From Pelagicoccus albus (lineage in GTDB: Bacteria; Verrucomicrobiota; Verrucomicrobiia; Opitutales; Opitutaceae), in NCBI RefSeq assembly GCF_014230145.1, contig NZ_JACHVC010000001.1, forward strand, positions 1 through 64,000: DNA of 64,000 bases, read 5' to 3'. This document shows, one piece after another, positions 43,496 to 52,166 of the stretch. Under the pieces are notes generated by a model. It was not told the DNA's origin and did no database searches. It saw only the letters and a list, made by a program, of their open reading frames with translations. Both the position numbers and the translations under genes were made by a program. The number at the start of each line of letters is the position of its first letter. Within the stretch, counting starts at the first letter, position 1.

Positions 43496-44200
43496 CTATT
43501 CGAATTGGGCCCGGAATTCTGCCAATTCCGCCTGTAGCGCTTTGATAGCGTCCGCCTGATCCGACACGGTTTGTTCCAAGTTTGAGATTCGCTCTTCCAC
43601 TTCGGGGGACAGGGTCATGGCCAAATCCACTTTCAAAGCTTGGTCCGGAGTCGCCGAGGTGAGTTCAGAGGCTTCGAATTCCGGCTCGCCAGAGAGCAGG
43701 TGGGCGAAGCGGCTGTCCTTTTTGCCCGGCTGGCGGGGAAGTTCAATCACGAGAGGGGAACTCCGCTGGGCCAACTCCGCCAATTCGGATTTCATTTCGT
43801 CCAGGCTTTCGAAGTGGCACATGCGCTCGCAACGAGTGCGAAGCTCACCTGCGGTTTGCGGTCCGCGTAGCAGGAGCTCGGCGAGGATAGCGACTTGCGG
43901 TTTGGGAATCGGGTAGACGTTGTCCAGGCTGTGTCGGTATTTGGCGACGCGAGCTTCGGACTGGGTGACCAGCAGAACCAGTTTTTTCAACCGCAAGGAC
44001 TCTAGCCCGGTGGACACGGTCTGATCGTCGAGCTGTAATTGAGGGAGACGGTTGCTCTTCTGGTTGCAGGCATTGACCAAAGAGTTGAGCGTGAGCGGGT
44101 AAAGGTCTGGGGTGGTTGCTTCCTTTTCGATCAGGCATCCGAGGATGCGAGTTTCGACGAGGGAGAGGGGGGATGGGTCTGTAGTTGCGGTTTCGCTCAT
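43496..44200 (-). CDS. yceH: YceH (DUF480) family protein
   Basis: Cytoplasmic protein of 234 aa with two winged-helix repeats. The N-terminal LVETRILGCLIEKEATTPDLYPLTLNSLVNACNQKSNR is the defining YceH stretch, followed by KPQVAILAELLLRGPQTAGELRTRCERM in the second repeat. The C-terminal ~40 aa form a heptad-rich coiled coil (ERISNLEQTVSDQADAIKALQAELAEF). The family function is not established. It stands alone, convergent with the actin operon and divergent from the secretion operon. Confidence 0.93.
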   Translation of the reverse strand: MSETATTDPSPLSLVETRILGCLIEKEATTPDLYPLTLNSLVNACNQKSNRLPQLQLDDQTVSTGLESLRLKKLVLLVTQSEARVAKYRHSLDNVYPIPKPQVAILAELLLRGPQTAGELRTRCERMCHFESLDEMKSELAELAQRSSPLVIELPRQPGKKDSRFAHLLSGEPEFEASELTSATPDQALKVDLAMTLSPEVEERISNLEQTVSDQADAIKALQAELAEFRAQFE

Positions 44201-44284
44201 GGCCGAAGAATCCTGATGTTTATGGGGTTTCGATTACATTTCTGTCATTTAGCCAGCAAGAGGGTGACGAAGCTCGCATTGGGC

Positions 44285-44297
44285 GCAACATTGTTGC
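44285..44297 (+). promoter_or_regulatory. Inverted repeat before the secretion operon
   Basis: GCAACA-T-TGTTGC, with 6-bp arms, lies about 96 bases before the gspG start. It is a possible regulator site; the evidence is symmetry and position only. Confidence 0.3.
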
Positions 44298-44392
44298 AAA
44301 GGGTATAGTCTCTAAACACTTTACACGACTCGAGCTTCCCATTGGAACTCTTCCCCGACTGGTCCCAGAAATTTAGAACGTTTGTATTTATT

Positions 44393-44824
44393 ATGAGAAG
44401 GAGAAATAGCCTACGCGGCAAGAAGAGCGGTTTTACCTTGGTCGAAATCCTGTTGGTGCTAGGCCTGATTGCCCTTTTGATGGGCGTAGTGGTCGTCAAT
44501 GTGGATGGCATCTTCGGTGGCCAGCAGGAAGAGATGACCAAGATGAAGATCAACGAATCCCTCTCGGCTCCCCTTTTCAAGTACAAGACCGACACTGGCA
44601 ACTACCCGACCACGGAACAAGGCCTGCAAGCTTTGCTAACGAAGCCTTCCAATGATCGCGGACGCTGGCGCGGACCATACGTCAAAAGCGAAGAATCCCT
44701 TCTCGACGCTTGGAATCAGGAGCTCAAGTACCGCTTCCCTGGGACGCAGAACCCAGGAAGCTACGACTTGTATTCGCTCGGCGCGGACGGAACTGAATCT
44801 GGAGACGACATCGGCAATTGGTAG
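44393..44824 (+). CDS. gspG: Type II secretion major pseudopilin GspG
   Basis: Main subunit of the pseudopilus that pushes folded exoproteins through the outer membrane. The 143-aa protein has a type III signal: GKKSG, cleaved before FTLVEILLVLG, with Glu at +5. The GspG signature NYPTTEQGLQAL and the C-terminal calcium-type region (YDLYSLGADGTESGDDIGNW) are clear. The start is ATG 44393; an ATG at 44342 is in frame but adds residues before a normal-length leader. It is the first gene of a uniform operon to 55134. Confidence 0.95.
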   Translation: MRRRNSLRGKKSGFTLVEILLVLGLIALLMGVVVVNVDGIFGGQQEEMTKMKINESLSAPLFKYKTDTGNYPTTEQGLQALLTKPSNDRGRWRGPYVKSEESLLDAWNQELKYRFPGTQNPGSYDLYSLGADGTESGDDIGNW

Positions 44825-44866
44825 CGTGAGCTATCGTCGGCGGGCTGGACTCCGGTTCTTTAGCGA

Positions 44867-45400
44867 ATGAGGCGCGTGATCAATGTCAGCCGGAGTGGTT
44901 TCACTCTGTTTGAGATCCTGCTCGTTCTGGCTTTGATCGGGCTCCTTTCCTCGCTTTTTGTGCTCAACATCGGCTCGCTTCTTCGAGACGGAGAACTGGA
45001 GACTCTGGAGCGTGAATACTGGCGGGCGGTCGAGTCGGCCCGCGCTGGAGCTGTATTCAAACAGCAAGCGCACTTCCTGGAGTGGGATGCCGACGAAAGC
45101 CAGTTTCTGGTCAAGGCGGGAAGCTCGGTAGAGTCCTTCCCGGTGTCCTTGGATAGTTCCGGAAACTACGAGATCGACGTCCTTTTCGAAGAGGTCGCCG
45201 CGGAAAATAGTTACTTGCTAATTCGCGGTGAGTTGGTGGCGGTTCGAGAAATCGTAACGGTGGGCTTTTTCCCGGATGGGACCTGCTCTCCTTACACTGT
45301 TTCGCTGCAAGTGGAGGATTTTGTTACGCGTTTCCAGATGGATCCCTGGACGGGGGTTGAATTGGTGAATCCTCATTCCGGAGAGGAGTCTGCAATCTAG
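44867..45400 (+). CDS. gspH: Minor pseudopilin GspH
   Basis: Pseudopilin of 177 aa with a short leader MRRVINVSRSG before FTLFEILLVLALIG, Glu at +5, and a long hydrophobic helix, then a beta-rich C-terminal domain (GFFPDGTCSPYTVSLQ). Its place after gspG and before gspI fits GspH. It starts 42 bases after gspG. Confidence 0.88.
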   Translation: MRRVINVSRSGFTLFEILLVLALIGLLSSLFVLNIGSLLRDGELETLEREYWRAVESARAGAVFKQQAHFLEWDADESQFLVKAGSSVESFPVSLDSSGNYEIDVLFEEVAAENSYLLIRGELVAVREIVTVGFFPDGTCSPYTVSLQVEDFVTRFQMDPWTGVELVNPHSGEESAI

Positions 45401-45410
45401 CATCCAAGAC

Positions 45411-45896
45411 ATGGATACGGAGGGGGAAGTTAGTTTCAACAAGGCAGGAGCAGGGTTCACGCTGCTTGAGGTCATGGTTGCGATGGCCCTGTTTTTTATG
45501 GCGGTAACTTTTTTCTCCATGACCTATTTGAACACCCTGATGGCGGTGGAAGGCATGCGAGTAAACCAAGGCCTTGAACAAGACATGGCCGCCATTCGGC
45601 GCCAGGTTTTAGTTCTTGGGGATGTCGAGGAGATCGAGCAGGGCGGCCAGGTCGTTACCGGTGAGCATGGCTTGGCGACATGGAGAGTTGAATACGAGCC
45701 TACGGAAGTCGCGGACCTGTTTGAGGTAACCCTGTCGGTGGAACTCGATCCCGATGACGAGGAGAACGGAGTTAGGCAGGCGACTGAAACGTTTTACCTG
45801 ACCCGTCCAAGCTGGTCCGAAGCAACGGCTCGCGAAGAGCTGCGGGCCCGCACCAAGGAGAAGTTGCTCAATCGGCAACTTAATATCAACCAGTGA
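45411..45896 (+). CDS. gspI: Minor pseudopilin GspI
   Basis: Pseudopilin of 161 aa with the leader ...AGAG before FTLLEVMVAMALFFMAV, the GspI-like E+5 and VMVAMAL pattern, and a small C-terminal domain. It overlaps the start of the next gene by 4 bases. GspI and GspJ join GspK in the tip complex of the pseudopilus. Confidence 0.88.
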   Translation: MDTEGEVSFNKAGAGFTLLEVMVAMALFFMAVTFFSMTYLNTLMAVEGMRVNQGLEQDMAAIRRQVLVLGDVEEIEQGGQVVTGEHGLATWRVEYEPTEVADLFEVTLSVELDPDDEENGVRQATETFYLTRPSWSEATAREELRARTKEKLLNRQLNINQ

Positions 45897-46576
45897 GGAA
45901 GGGGGCGCATAGATTCAGCCGGTCGGGGCGGCGTTCCGGTTTTACTTTGCTCGAAGTCCTTTTGGCGGTGGCGCTCGGGGCTTTCATAATGACTGCGATC
46001 ACTACTTTCCTTTTTAGCATGGCGGAGCTTTGGGGCGTAGGTTCGAACGAACGCCTGTTCCAGAAGCACGCTCGCGGAGTGGCCCGCTTTTTGGAGAACA
46101 GTTTTCTTAAGGCGTCTCCTCCTTACGACGCCACGGGTGAGGATACGGATCCGGTCTTTTGGATGAATTGGGAGGGCGACGATTCGGAATCGATTTCCTA
46201 TCTGAGTTTCGAACTGGAGGAAAGTCCGGGCGCTTTGATCTGGCCGGACGAGCCATTGCCGCACGTGGTTTGTTCGCTCGAATTCGAAGAGGGAGAAGGG
46301 CTCTTCATGCTTTGGCGTTCCCGTTTGGAAGAAACCTTTGATGACGATCCTCCCAGACGCACTTTGATTTCTCCCTTCGTTTCGGAAATCCGGTATCACT
46401 ATATCGAATACGAAGAGGAAAATCCGGAGTGGGAGATCGAGACGCTGCCCCAGCAGGAAGCGGACGGGACCTATATCATGCCCGAACGCATCGAGCTCGT
46501 ATTCCGTTTCAAGGAGGACGAAGTAAAGCGACAGCTCATTCTGCCAACCATCATGGAGGGGACCCCAATCCTATGA
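45893..46576 (+). CDS. gspJ: Minor pseudopilin GspJ
   Basis: Pseudopilin of 227 aa with the leader ...GRRSG before FTLLEVLLAVALGAFI, then a long beta-rich domain (SISYLSFELEE, FVSEIRYHYIEYEEENPEWE). GTG start overlapping gspI. The size and order fit GspJ. It overlaps gspK by an ATGA. Confidence 0.85.
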   Translation: MRKGAHRFSRSGRRSGFTLLEVLLAVALGAFIMTAITTFLFSMAELWGVGSNERLFQKHARGVARFLENSFLKASPPYDATGEDTDPVFWMNWEGDDSESISYLSFELEESPGALIWPDEPLPHVVCSLEFEEGEGLFMLWRSRLEETFDDDPPRRTLISPFVSEIRYHYIEYEEENPEWEIETLPQQEADGTYIMPERIELVFRFKEDEVKRQLILPTIMEGTPIL

Positions 46577-47604
46577 GCCTTCGAAGAGATGCCGGAAAGC
46601 GGGGCTCGATTCTCCTGATGGTCCTCGTCCTTATCGTGGTGGTTTCCTTTGCCCTGACGATGTTTATCGAAAAGGCGGAAGTGGAGATCAAAGGGGAAGG
46701 CTATTTCGTAAAACGCTCGGAGCTGCGTCGAGACGCTTGGTCCATGCTCGAGGTCGCGGTCGCTGTGTTGGCCGACGTGAAAGCGATCGACGGCTCGCTC
46801 TACGCTCCAGCCCAAGGTTGGCGTGACCCGCTCGAGTATGCCCAAGTCACCCCTCGCGAGGGGCTGAATGTCCAGTTCGAGTTCATCGACGAGAGCGGGA
46901 AGGTGGACATCAACAATTTGGATCGCGATTCGCTTATCCTGCTTTTCGACGAGCTCGGTTTCGACTTGGAGATTTCGTCCGGCCTGAGCGACGTGCTGCT
47001 CGATTGGATCGACGAGGATGACGAGACGCGAATCGAGGGAGCTGAATCACGCGAGTACAGCACGCTGGAGTTGGATGCCCACCCTGCCAATCAACCGCTC
47101 AAATCTCTGGACGAGCTTCGCTACCTGTTTGGATTTCGGGATCTGTTTTTTGACGAGAATGGCTCTCCCTTGCCAATTTTCCAACAACTCAAAGACGCGG
47201 TCACGGTGCAGGAGGTGTCCTCCTTGAATGTCAACTCCGCCACCTCGCTCGCCTTGAGAGCGATAGCCGATTTGGACGAATACGACAAGCAGGCCATCGA
47301 TGAATTCCTCCGCGGGCTCGACGGAATCGTGGGAACCAGCGACGACAATTACTTCGCGAGCGAGGATGACGTGACGGCAGTATTGGTCGATATCCCCGAC
47401 GGCGCTCCGCTGGGAAACCAGATATCGGTCTTGACCGTAAAAGTTACCGTGTCGGAAGCAGGCTACAGTTTCACCCTTTGGGGAACAATGAGCACTACTT
47501 CCGAAGCGCCAGCTATGGAACAAAGCGGCTCAAATTTGCGTTATCCGTTCGATTTCCTCGAATTAAGGGAACAACCCGGCTTTGATAATGCTCGACCCCT
47601 ATGA
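46573..47604 (+). CDS. gspK: Pseudopilus tip protein GspK
   Basis: Tip protein of 343 aa. The leader ends in KRG before SILLMVLVLIVVVSFAL, and the residue at +5 is not Glu, the known GspK exception. The large C-terminal domain has FEFIDESGKVDINNLD and the helix-hairpin-helix-like LLDWIDEDDE, then LNVNSAT, as in the GspK family. ATG 46573 overlaps the gspJ stop (ATGA). Reading from 46429 would give 48 unrelated residues. Confidence 0.93.
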   Translation: MSLRRDAGKRGSILLMVLVLIVVVSFALTMFIEKAEVEIKGEGYFVKRSELRRDAWSMLEVAVAVLADVKAIDGSLYAPAQGWRDPLEYAQVTPREGLNVQFEFIDESGKVDINNLDRDSLILLFDELGFDLEISSGLSDVLLDWIDEDDETRIEGAESREYSTLELDAHPANQPLKSLDELRYLFGFRDLFFDENGSPLPIFQQLKDAVTVQEVSSLNVNSATSLALRAIADLDEYDKQAIDEFLRGLDGIVGTSDDNYFASEDDVTAVLVDIPDGAPLGNQISVLTVKVTVSEAGYSFTLWGTMSTTSEAPAMEQSGSNLRYPFDFLELREQPGFDNARPL

Positions 47605-47630
47605 TTTTTGCCTAGAGTTATTTCCACCTC

Positions 47631-48809
47631 GTGACAGCCCTCTCAAAATTTAAACCGAAATCCCAAGTTTACGAACTGGATGCCTTCGTCGTGCCAGGGC
47701 ATTGGTTCTTCTGTCGTCGCATCGAAATCCCGACGGATTTGCAGAAAGGCGAGGAAGAAGGGTTTGCTCTTTTGGAGCTCGAGGCGCTGTCGCCGTTTCC
47801 GCTCGAGCATCTGCACTACGGTTATGTTTTGGATAACGCGGGCTCGTTCGCCTTCGTCTATGCGGCTTATAAACGGAGATTCGAACGGGTTGACTCCTCG
47901 GATTGGCGCCGGATCGACGCGGTGTTGCCCGACTTCTTGATCGGCCTCAACGAGATGGCGAAGGCGAGTTCAGGCCTGATGCTTGTGTCCGAGACTTCGC
48001 TCATGGCTTTCTCTTTTGACGAGCGCTCAAACCTGCCGGCCGATTTTTATGCCGAAGCTCGAGTTACCTCGAAAGAGGGTGAGGAGCTTTCGCTGGAGAA
48101 GCAGTTATCCGGTTTCGCAGTGCGAGCAAAGGCCTCGCTTCAAATCGGGCATTTGCGAACTTGGTATCTCGAGGACGACCGCAAGTGGGAAGGCCGAGCC
48201 GCATGGTTTGGAGCGGTGGATGCCAGCGATTCCGATCATTTCCGCCTCGGCTTCAATCGAAGCCAGATTTGGAAGGCGGACCTGCGTGATCCGGAAATGC
48301 TGGAGCTTGCCAAGAAAGACGAGCGACAGAACGGTGTTCTTTGGAAGGCAGTGGGTGTCTTGGCGGCCTTGTTTGCTCTGCTACTTTTGGGCGAGCTCTA
48401 CTGGGGCGGCAGCAAAGCCTATCTGGCCTGGAGGGATGCGGGAATCGTGAAGCGAGCTCCCGAAGTGCAGGAGATCGAAAGCCTCAGTCAGACCAGCGTG
48501 ACTTTGCGTGATTTCCAGGAATCGGATCTTGCTCCGTTCGCGATGATCGAAGCTTTGCGGCCCTATCAAAATTACCCGGATATCCTTTATCGGAAGTTCG
48601 AAACCAATGGTCCGGACGTGTTGATTTTGGATGGTCGGGCATCCCGCCAAAGCTTGGTGACGGAATTCAAACGGAGGCTGGAACGCTTCGACAAGGTTTC
48701 GTCGGTCGAGCTGACCCGTTCCGACAACAATACCTCAGGGTCTACTTTCACCATGACGATCCGCTTCAAGTTCGGAGCGTTCTACCAACTCGCGGAGGCT
48801 AATCTCTAA
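47631..48809 (+). CDS. gspL: GspL-like inner membrane assembly protein
   Basis: Inner-membrane component of 392 aa. The N-terminal ~240 aa are cytoplasmic, with a diverged actin-like fold (LQKGEEEGFALLELEALSPFP). One membrane helix follows (VGVLAALFALLLLGELYW, about 242-260), then a periplasmic ferredoxin-like domain. It would recruit GspE to the membrane. GTG start with no strong ribosome site. Similarity to textbook GspL is weak, and the assignment rests on topology and on its position after gspK. Confidence 0.7.
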   Translation: MTALSKFKPKSQVYELDAFVVPGHWFFCRRIEIPTDLQKGEEEGFALLELEALSPFPLEHLHYGYVLDNAGSFAFVYAAYKRRFERVDSSDWRRIDAVLPDFLIGLNEMAKASSGLMLVSETSLMAFSFDERSNLPADFYAEARVTSKEGEELSLEKQLSGFAVRAKASLQIGHLRTWYLEDDRKWEGRAAWFGAVDASDSDHFRLGFNRSQIWKADLRDPEMLELAKKDERQNGVLWKAVGVLAALFALLLLGELYWGGSKAYLAWRDAGIVKRAPEVQEIESLSQTSVTLRDFQESDLAPFAMIEALRPYQNYPDILYRKFETNGPDVLILDGRASRQSLVTEFKRRLERFDKVSSVELTRSDNNTSGSTFTMTIRFKFGAFYQLAEANL

Positions 48810-48810
48810 C

Positions 48811-49392
48811 ATGGCTGCTTCCAATTCACAGTCGCTCTCTTCCCGCGCCGCTTTCTCCATCGTGAAGGCAAAGCGTTCCTTCTTCAAAATGTCCATGCGG
48901 GAGAAGGTCCTGGCGCTCTTGTTCGGCTTTGCCTTGGCTGCCCTTTGGTTCTCTTGGCAGGCGGACCGCCATTCCCGGCTTTCGGAGATGCATACGACGG
49001 CTCGAAGAACGGAGAACATGCAAAGCATGCAGCTCGCCGAGGGTCCGAATACCCGCGAGACCTACGCCAACCAGATTTCGCAGATCGATCTGGAGTCCCT
49101 TCCGTCCAAGGAGGAAGTCAGCGGCCAAATCGACGCCTTGGTGCGACGTTTCGGATTTGATCCGTTCGATTTGAGCGAAGCACGTACGGAAGAGGGGGCG
49201 GACCTCAAGTTTCATACCTTCCAGCTTGTCGTTAACAAAGCTCCTTACAGCCGGATCAAATCCTTTACCGAAGCGGTCAAGACGGAGCTTCCTTTCGTCA
49301 GTCTCGAGCGGATCGTAATCCAAGCCCAAACCAGAGACGATAATTTCCAGGACGTGCGCTACGTCTTTAAGTCAATTGAATACATAAAATGA
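48811..49392 (+). CDS. gspM: GspM/PilO-like assembly protein
   Basis: Bitopic protein of 193 aa: a short cytoplasmic N-terminus, SMREKVLALLFGFALAALWFSW as the helix (about 30-50), and a periplasmic region with coiled-coil and ferredoxin-like parts (FHTFQLVVNKAPYSRIKSFT). This topology and order fit GspM, which pairs with GspL. It overlaps gspD by four bases. Confidence 0.7.
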   Translation: MAASNSQSLSSRAAFSIVKAKRSFFKMSMREKVLALLFGFALAALWFSWQADRHSRLSEMHTTARRTENMQSMQLAEGPNTRETYANQISQIDLESLPSKEEVSGQIDALVRRFGFDPFDLSEARTEEGADLKFHTFQLVVNKAPYSRIKSFTEAVKTELPFVSLERIVIQAQTRDDNFQDVRYVFKSIEYIK

Positions 49393-51602
49393 GAAACTGG
49401 GTCCCAACACTAAAGACAGCGTCCCTAGCCATAGCCTGCGGGCTCGCCAGCCTGCTCAACGCCCAACAAACCAGCACGGTCCGCGAGGCTCCGGATCCGA
49501 GCACGATCGTCGACGGCTACCGCATCATAGACCAGGAGTTGGAAGGGGTTCTGCAGATTCTCTCGGAGATGACCGGCCGCTCCATTCTTCGTCCGCAAGC
49601 CTTGCCGACTCCTAAGATTACTTTCGATAGCGGTGGGCCGATCACCACCGGCGAGCTAATCCTGGCTTTGGAGAGTTTGCTTAGCCTAAATGACATCGGC
49701 GTGTCCCCGCTCGGTGAGCGTTTTCTCAAGGTGGTGCCGCTTAACGAGATTCGCACCGAAGCCCCCGAGTTGGTTGTCGACAGTTTGAGCGAACGCCAAG
49801 CGAGCGGGCAAGTAGTGAGCAAGCTGTTCCGTCTCCAACATTTGGATTCGCAAACCTTTCAGCAGCAGATCACGCCTTTCTTGAGTCCAGGATTCAGCAC
49901 CATTATCCCATTCGAGAATTCCAATGCGGTGATTGTGACCGACACCATCAGTAACCTGCAGCGATTGGAATATGTGGTTAGCGAGGTGGACAAGCCTTCC
50001 CGCCTGAACATCGAGCCTGTCTTCTACACGCTGCAGTTCGCCCAAGCGAGCGAGGTGGCGAACCAAATCCAGCAGATGATCGAGGATGCACGCAGCCGTT
50101 TTGGTGAAGAGGGTAGTGGAGCTGGGAATTCGGCCACGCGCACCAACCGCCGCAACGAACGGAATCAGGACAGCGACACGCCGCAAACCGTGAGTGATAC
50201 CGGATCGGCATCGATCAGCCAAATTCTCTTCGGCTCCAATACGGCGATTTCCTCCGACGACCGCACGAACCAGATCATCATCATGACCGCCCCGAGCAAC
50301 TTGGAGTTTTTCGAGGGCATTATCCAGAAACTGGATATTAAAGCGGATCCATCGACTCGCATCGAAGTGATATCGCTCAAGCATGCGGACGCTTCTGAAG
50401 TTCGCGATTTGCTGAGCCAATTCGTATCCGGAAAGACGGATACGGACGGAAATGATCGGAGCTACAGCGATAGCAATAATCGCGACACCTCTGCGGGGAA
50501 TGCGACTTTCCGCAATAACGAGACGAGCACTACGACGGCTCGGGAAACGATGATGGCCAACCTTGCCAACTCTGCTTGGGAAGATAGGGACAGCCAGTTC
50601 AGCAGCTTCATGACGATCCTGGCCGACGAGCGAAGCAACGCACTCGTCATTTCCGGTACGCGCAGCGATTTGTCTCTGATGAGCGCCTTGGTGGAAAAGA
50701 TCGACGTTTTGCTTCCTCAAGTTCGCATCGAAGTGCTTATCGCGGAAGTAACCCTAAACAAGAATCGTGGGCTCAACCGCGGTATGGATGCCTTCACGGT
50801 AACGTACGAGGATCAGGACGATGGGTCTGCCAACATCGAAATTCCGAGCTTCAATCTGTTGGGCTTGGGCGGCAGCGGCACGTTTAACTACGACGATGGA
50901 GTAATCTCGGATCTGACTTTGACCGCTATCCTCAATCAAGCCCGTTCCGATTCGGACGTGAAGCTGCTTTCGGTTCCAACTCTCGTTACGACTCACAACA
51001 AGGAAGCGAAGATCATCGAAGCGGTTTCCTATCCGATCATTACCAGTTCGCAGAATTCCTCCGTTTCGGATACCTACAGGCAATCGGTGCAGTATCAAAA
51101 TATCGGTATTGAAATGGTGGTTACACCATTGATTGGCCCTAATGATGTGATCCAGTTGGAGATCGACCAAACCATCGACGACATTTCTGGAAGCGTGACG
51201 ATTGGCGGAAACGAGCAGCCGATTATCAGTAAACGACAGGCAACCTCCTATGTGAGCGTTTCAGATGGCGAGATGGTAATCCTCGGCGGTCTGCAGAAGA
51301 ACAAGCTCGATTTCGAAAAGACACGCGCACACTTCCTGGGAGGAGTGCCTATCCTAGGTGGGCTTTTCCGCACCAAGACGGAAGAAGCGACCAAAAGCGA
51401 ATTGATGGTTTTTCTGCGACCCAAGATTATCCGCACTACGGATGACGTAAACGAGGACGCCATGAAGAAGATCGGCGAGTTGGAGTCGACCAATACGATT
51501 GGCGGTTTCCTCGAGACCGGGAAGGTCGAGATACACGAAGACGATACGGAAGAAGAGCAGCCAGAGAAGAAGCGTCGACTTCTGCCAAAGGGCAAACACT
51601 AA
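49389..51602 (+). CDS. gspD: Type II secretion outer membrane secretin GspD
   Basis: Secretin of 737 aa that forms the outer-membrane channel. It has a signal peptide (LAIACGLASLLNA), N0-N3 domains (the first from IDQELEGVLQILSEMTGRSI), and a Gly- and Ser-rich linker in N3 (about residues 235-290 and 350-385). The secretin core has VRIEVLIAEVTLNKN, VLSVPTLVTTHNKEA-like text (LLSVPTLVTTHNKEA) and VPILGGLFRTK. The C-terminus has a short acidic/basic tail. No S-domain or pilotin gene was recognised. Confidence 0.97.
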   Translation: MRNWVPTLKTASLAIACGLASLLNAQQTSTVREAPDPSTIVDGYRIIDQELEGVLQILSEMTGRSILRPQALPTPKITFDSGGPITTGELILALESLLSLNDIGVSPLGERFLKVVPLNEIRTEAPELVVDSLSERQASGQVVSKLFRLQHLDSQTFQQQITPFLSPGFSTIIPFENSNAVIVTDTISNLQRLEYVVSEVDKPSRLNIEPVFYTLQFAQASEVANQIQQMIEDARSRFGEEGSGAGNSATRTNRRNERNQDSDTPQTVSDTGSASISQILFGSNTAISSDDRTNQIIIMTAPSNLEFFEGIIQKLDIKADPSTRIEVISLKHADASEVRDLLSQFVSGKTDTDGNDRSYSDSNNRDTSAGNATFRNNETSTTTARETMMANLANSAWEDRDSQFSSFMTILADERSNALVISGTRSDLSLMSALVEKIDVLLPQVRIEVLIAEVTLNKNRGLNRGMDAFTVTYEDQDDGSANIEIPSFNLLGLGGSGTFNYDDGVISDLTLTAILNQARSDSDVKLLSVPTLVTTHNKEAKIIEAVSYPIITSSQNSSVSDTYRQSVQYQNIGIEMVVTPLIGPNDVIQLEIDQTIDDISGSVTIGGNEQPIISKRQATSYVSVSDGEMVILGGLQKNKLDFEKTRAHFLGGVPILGGLFRTKTEEATKSELMVFLRPKIIRTTDDVNEDAMKKIGELESTNTIGGFLETGKVEIHEDDTEEEQPEKKRRLLPKGKH

Positions 51603-51617
51603 ACGGAGGATTTGGGC

Positions 51618-52163
51618 ATGGTTCGGGGACTCACGACACTACTTGCGCTTTCGATAGCGGGCATCGTTTATGGGCAGACGGACTTCAATCCGTTTCTGAC
51701 CCCTGCTGCGGACCCGAATGCCAACAAGGAAACTCCGCCTCCTGTGACCACCTTGGATAGTTTCCAGTTCAATGGGATCATGCGTATGGGTGGTACGGTT
51801 CGTATCAGTGTTTTCGATGCAAAGGAGAACCGGAATTATTGGCTAAGCGAGGGGGAGATGAACGATGTTGGCATCGAATTTCGCCGCTTGGATGAAAAGA
51901 ATGAAACCGTGGTCATTTCCAAGGGCAGCGAGAAGAAGAAACTCTCGTTGAACAAGGTAAAGATCGAGCCTCTCAAACTGACGGGCAATGCAACTCCGGC
52001 GACCCAGCCTGCTTCCACTCGCATGGTCAGCAATCGTCCACAAGGTCCGGCTAAAGTGGAGTCCGATGAAGAAGCTCGGGCTCGAATCCAACGAGTCGCG
52101 GAAGAGATTCGGCGTCGGCGAGCGGAGCGTCGGCAGAAGTTGGAGAATGGAGGGGATAAGTAA
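51618..52163 (+). CDS. GspC/PilP-like periplasmic protein
   Basis: Exported protein of 181 aa. It has a signal peptide (GLTTLLALSIAGIVYGQ), a Pro-rich link (TPPPVTTLD) and a beta domain (FNGIMRMGGTVRISVF, RNYWLSEGEMNDVGI) that resembles the GspC homology-region/PilP domain. The C-terminal ~40 aa are a charged helix. No canonical GspC with a PDZ domain is in the operon, so this may connect the secretin to the inner membrane. Start: ATG 51618 with GGAGGA at the right distance. Confidence 0.65.
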   Translation: MVRGLTTLLALSIAGIVYGQTDFNPFLTPAADPNANKETPPPVTTLDSFQFNGIMRMGGTVRISVFDAKENRNYWLSEGEMNDVGIEFRRLDEKNETVVISKGSEKKKLSLNKVKIEPLKLTGNATPATQPASTRMVSNRPQGPAKVESDEEARARIQRVAEEIRRRRAERRQKLENGGDK

Positions 52164-52166
52164 GGT

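Noticed and set aside
49686-50720. 344-aa minus frame opposite gspD
   Set aside because: Antisense shadow. gspD itself has clear secretin motifs in the plus frame.
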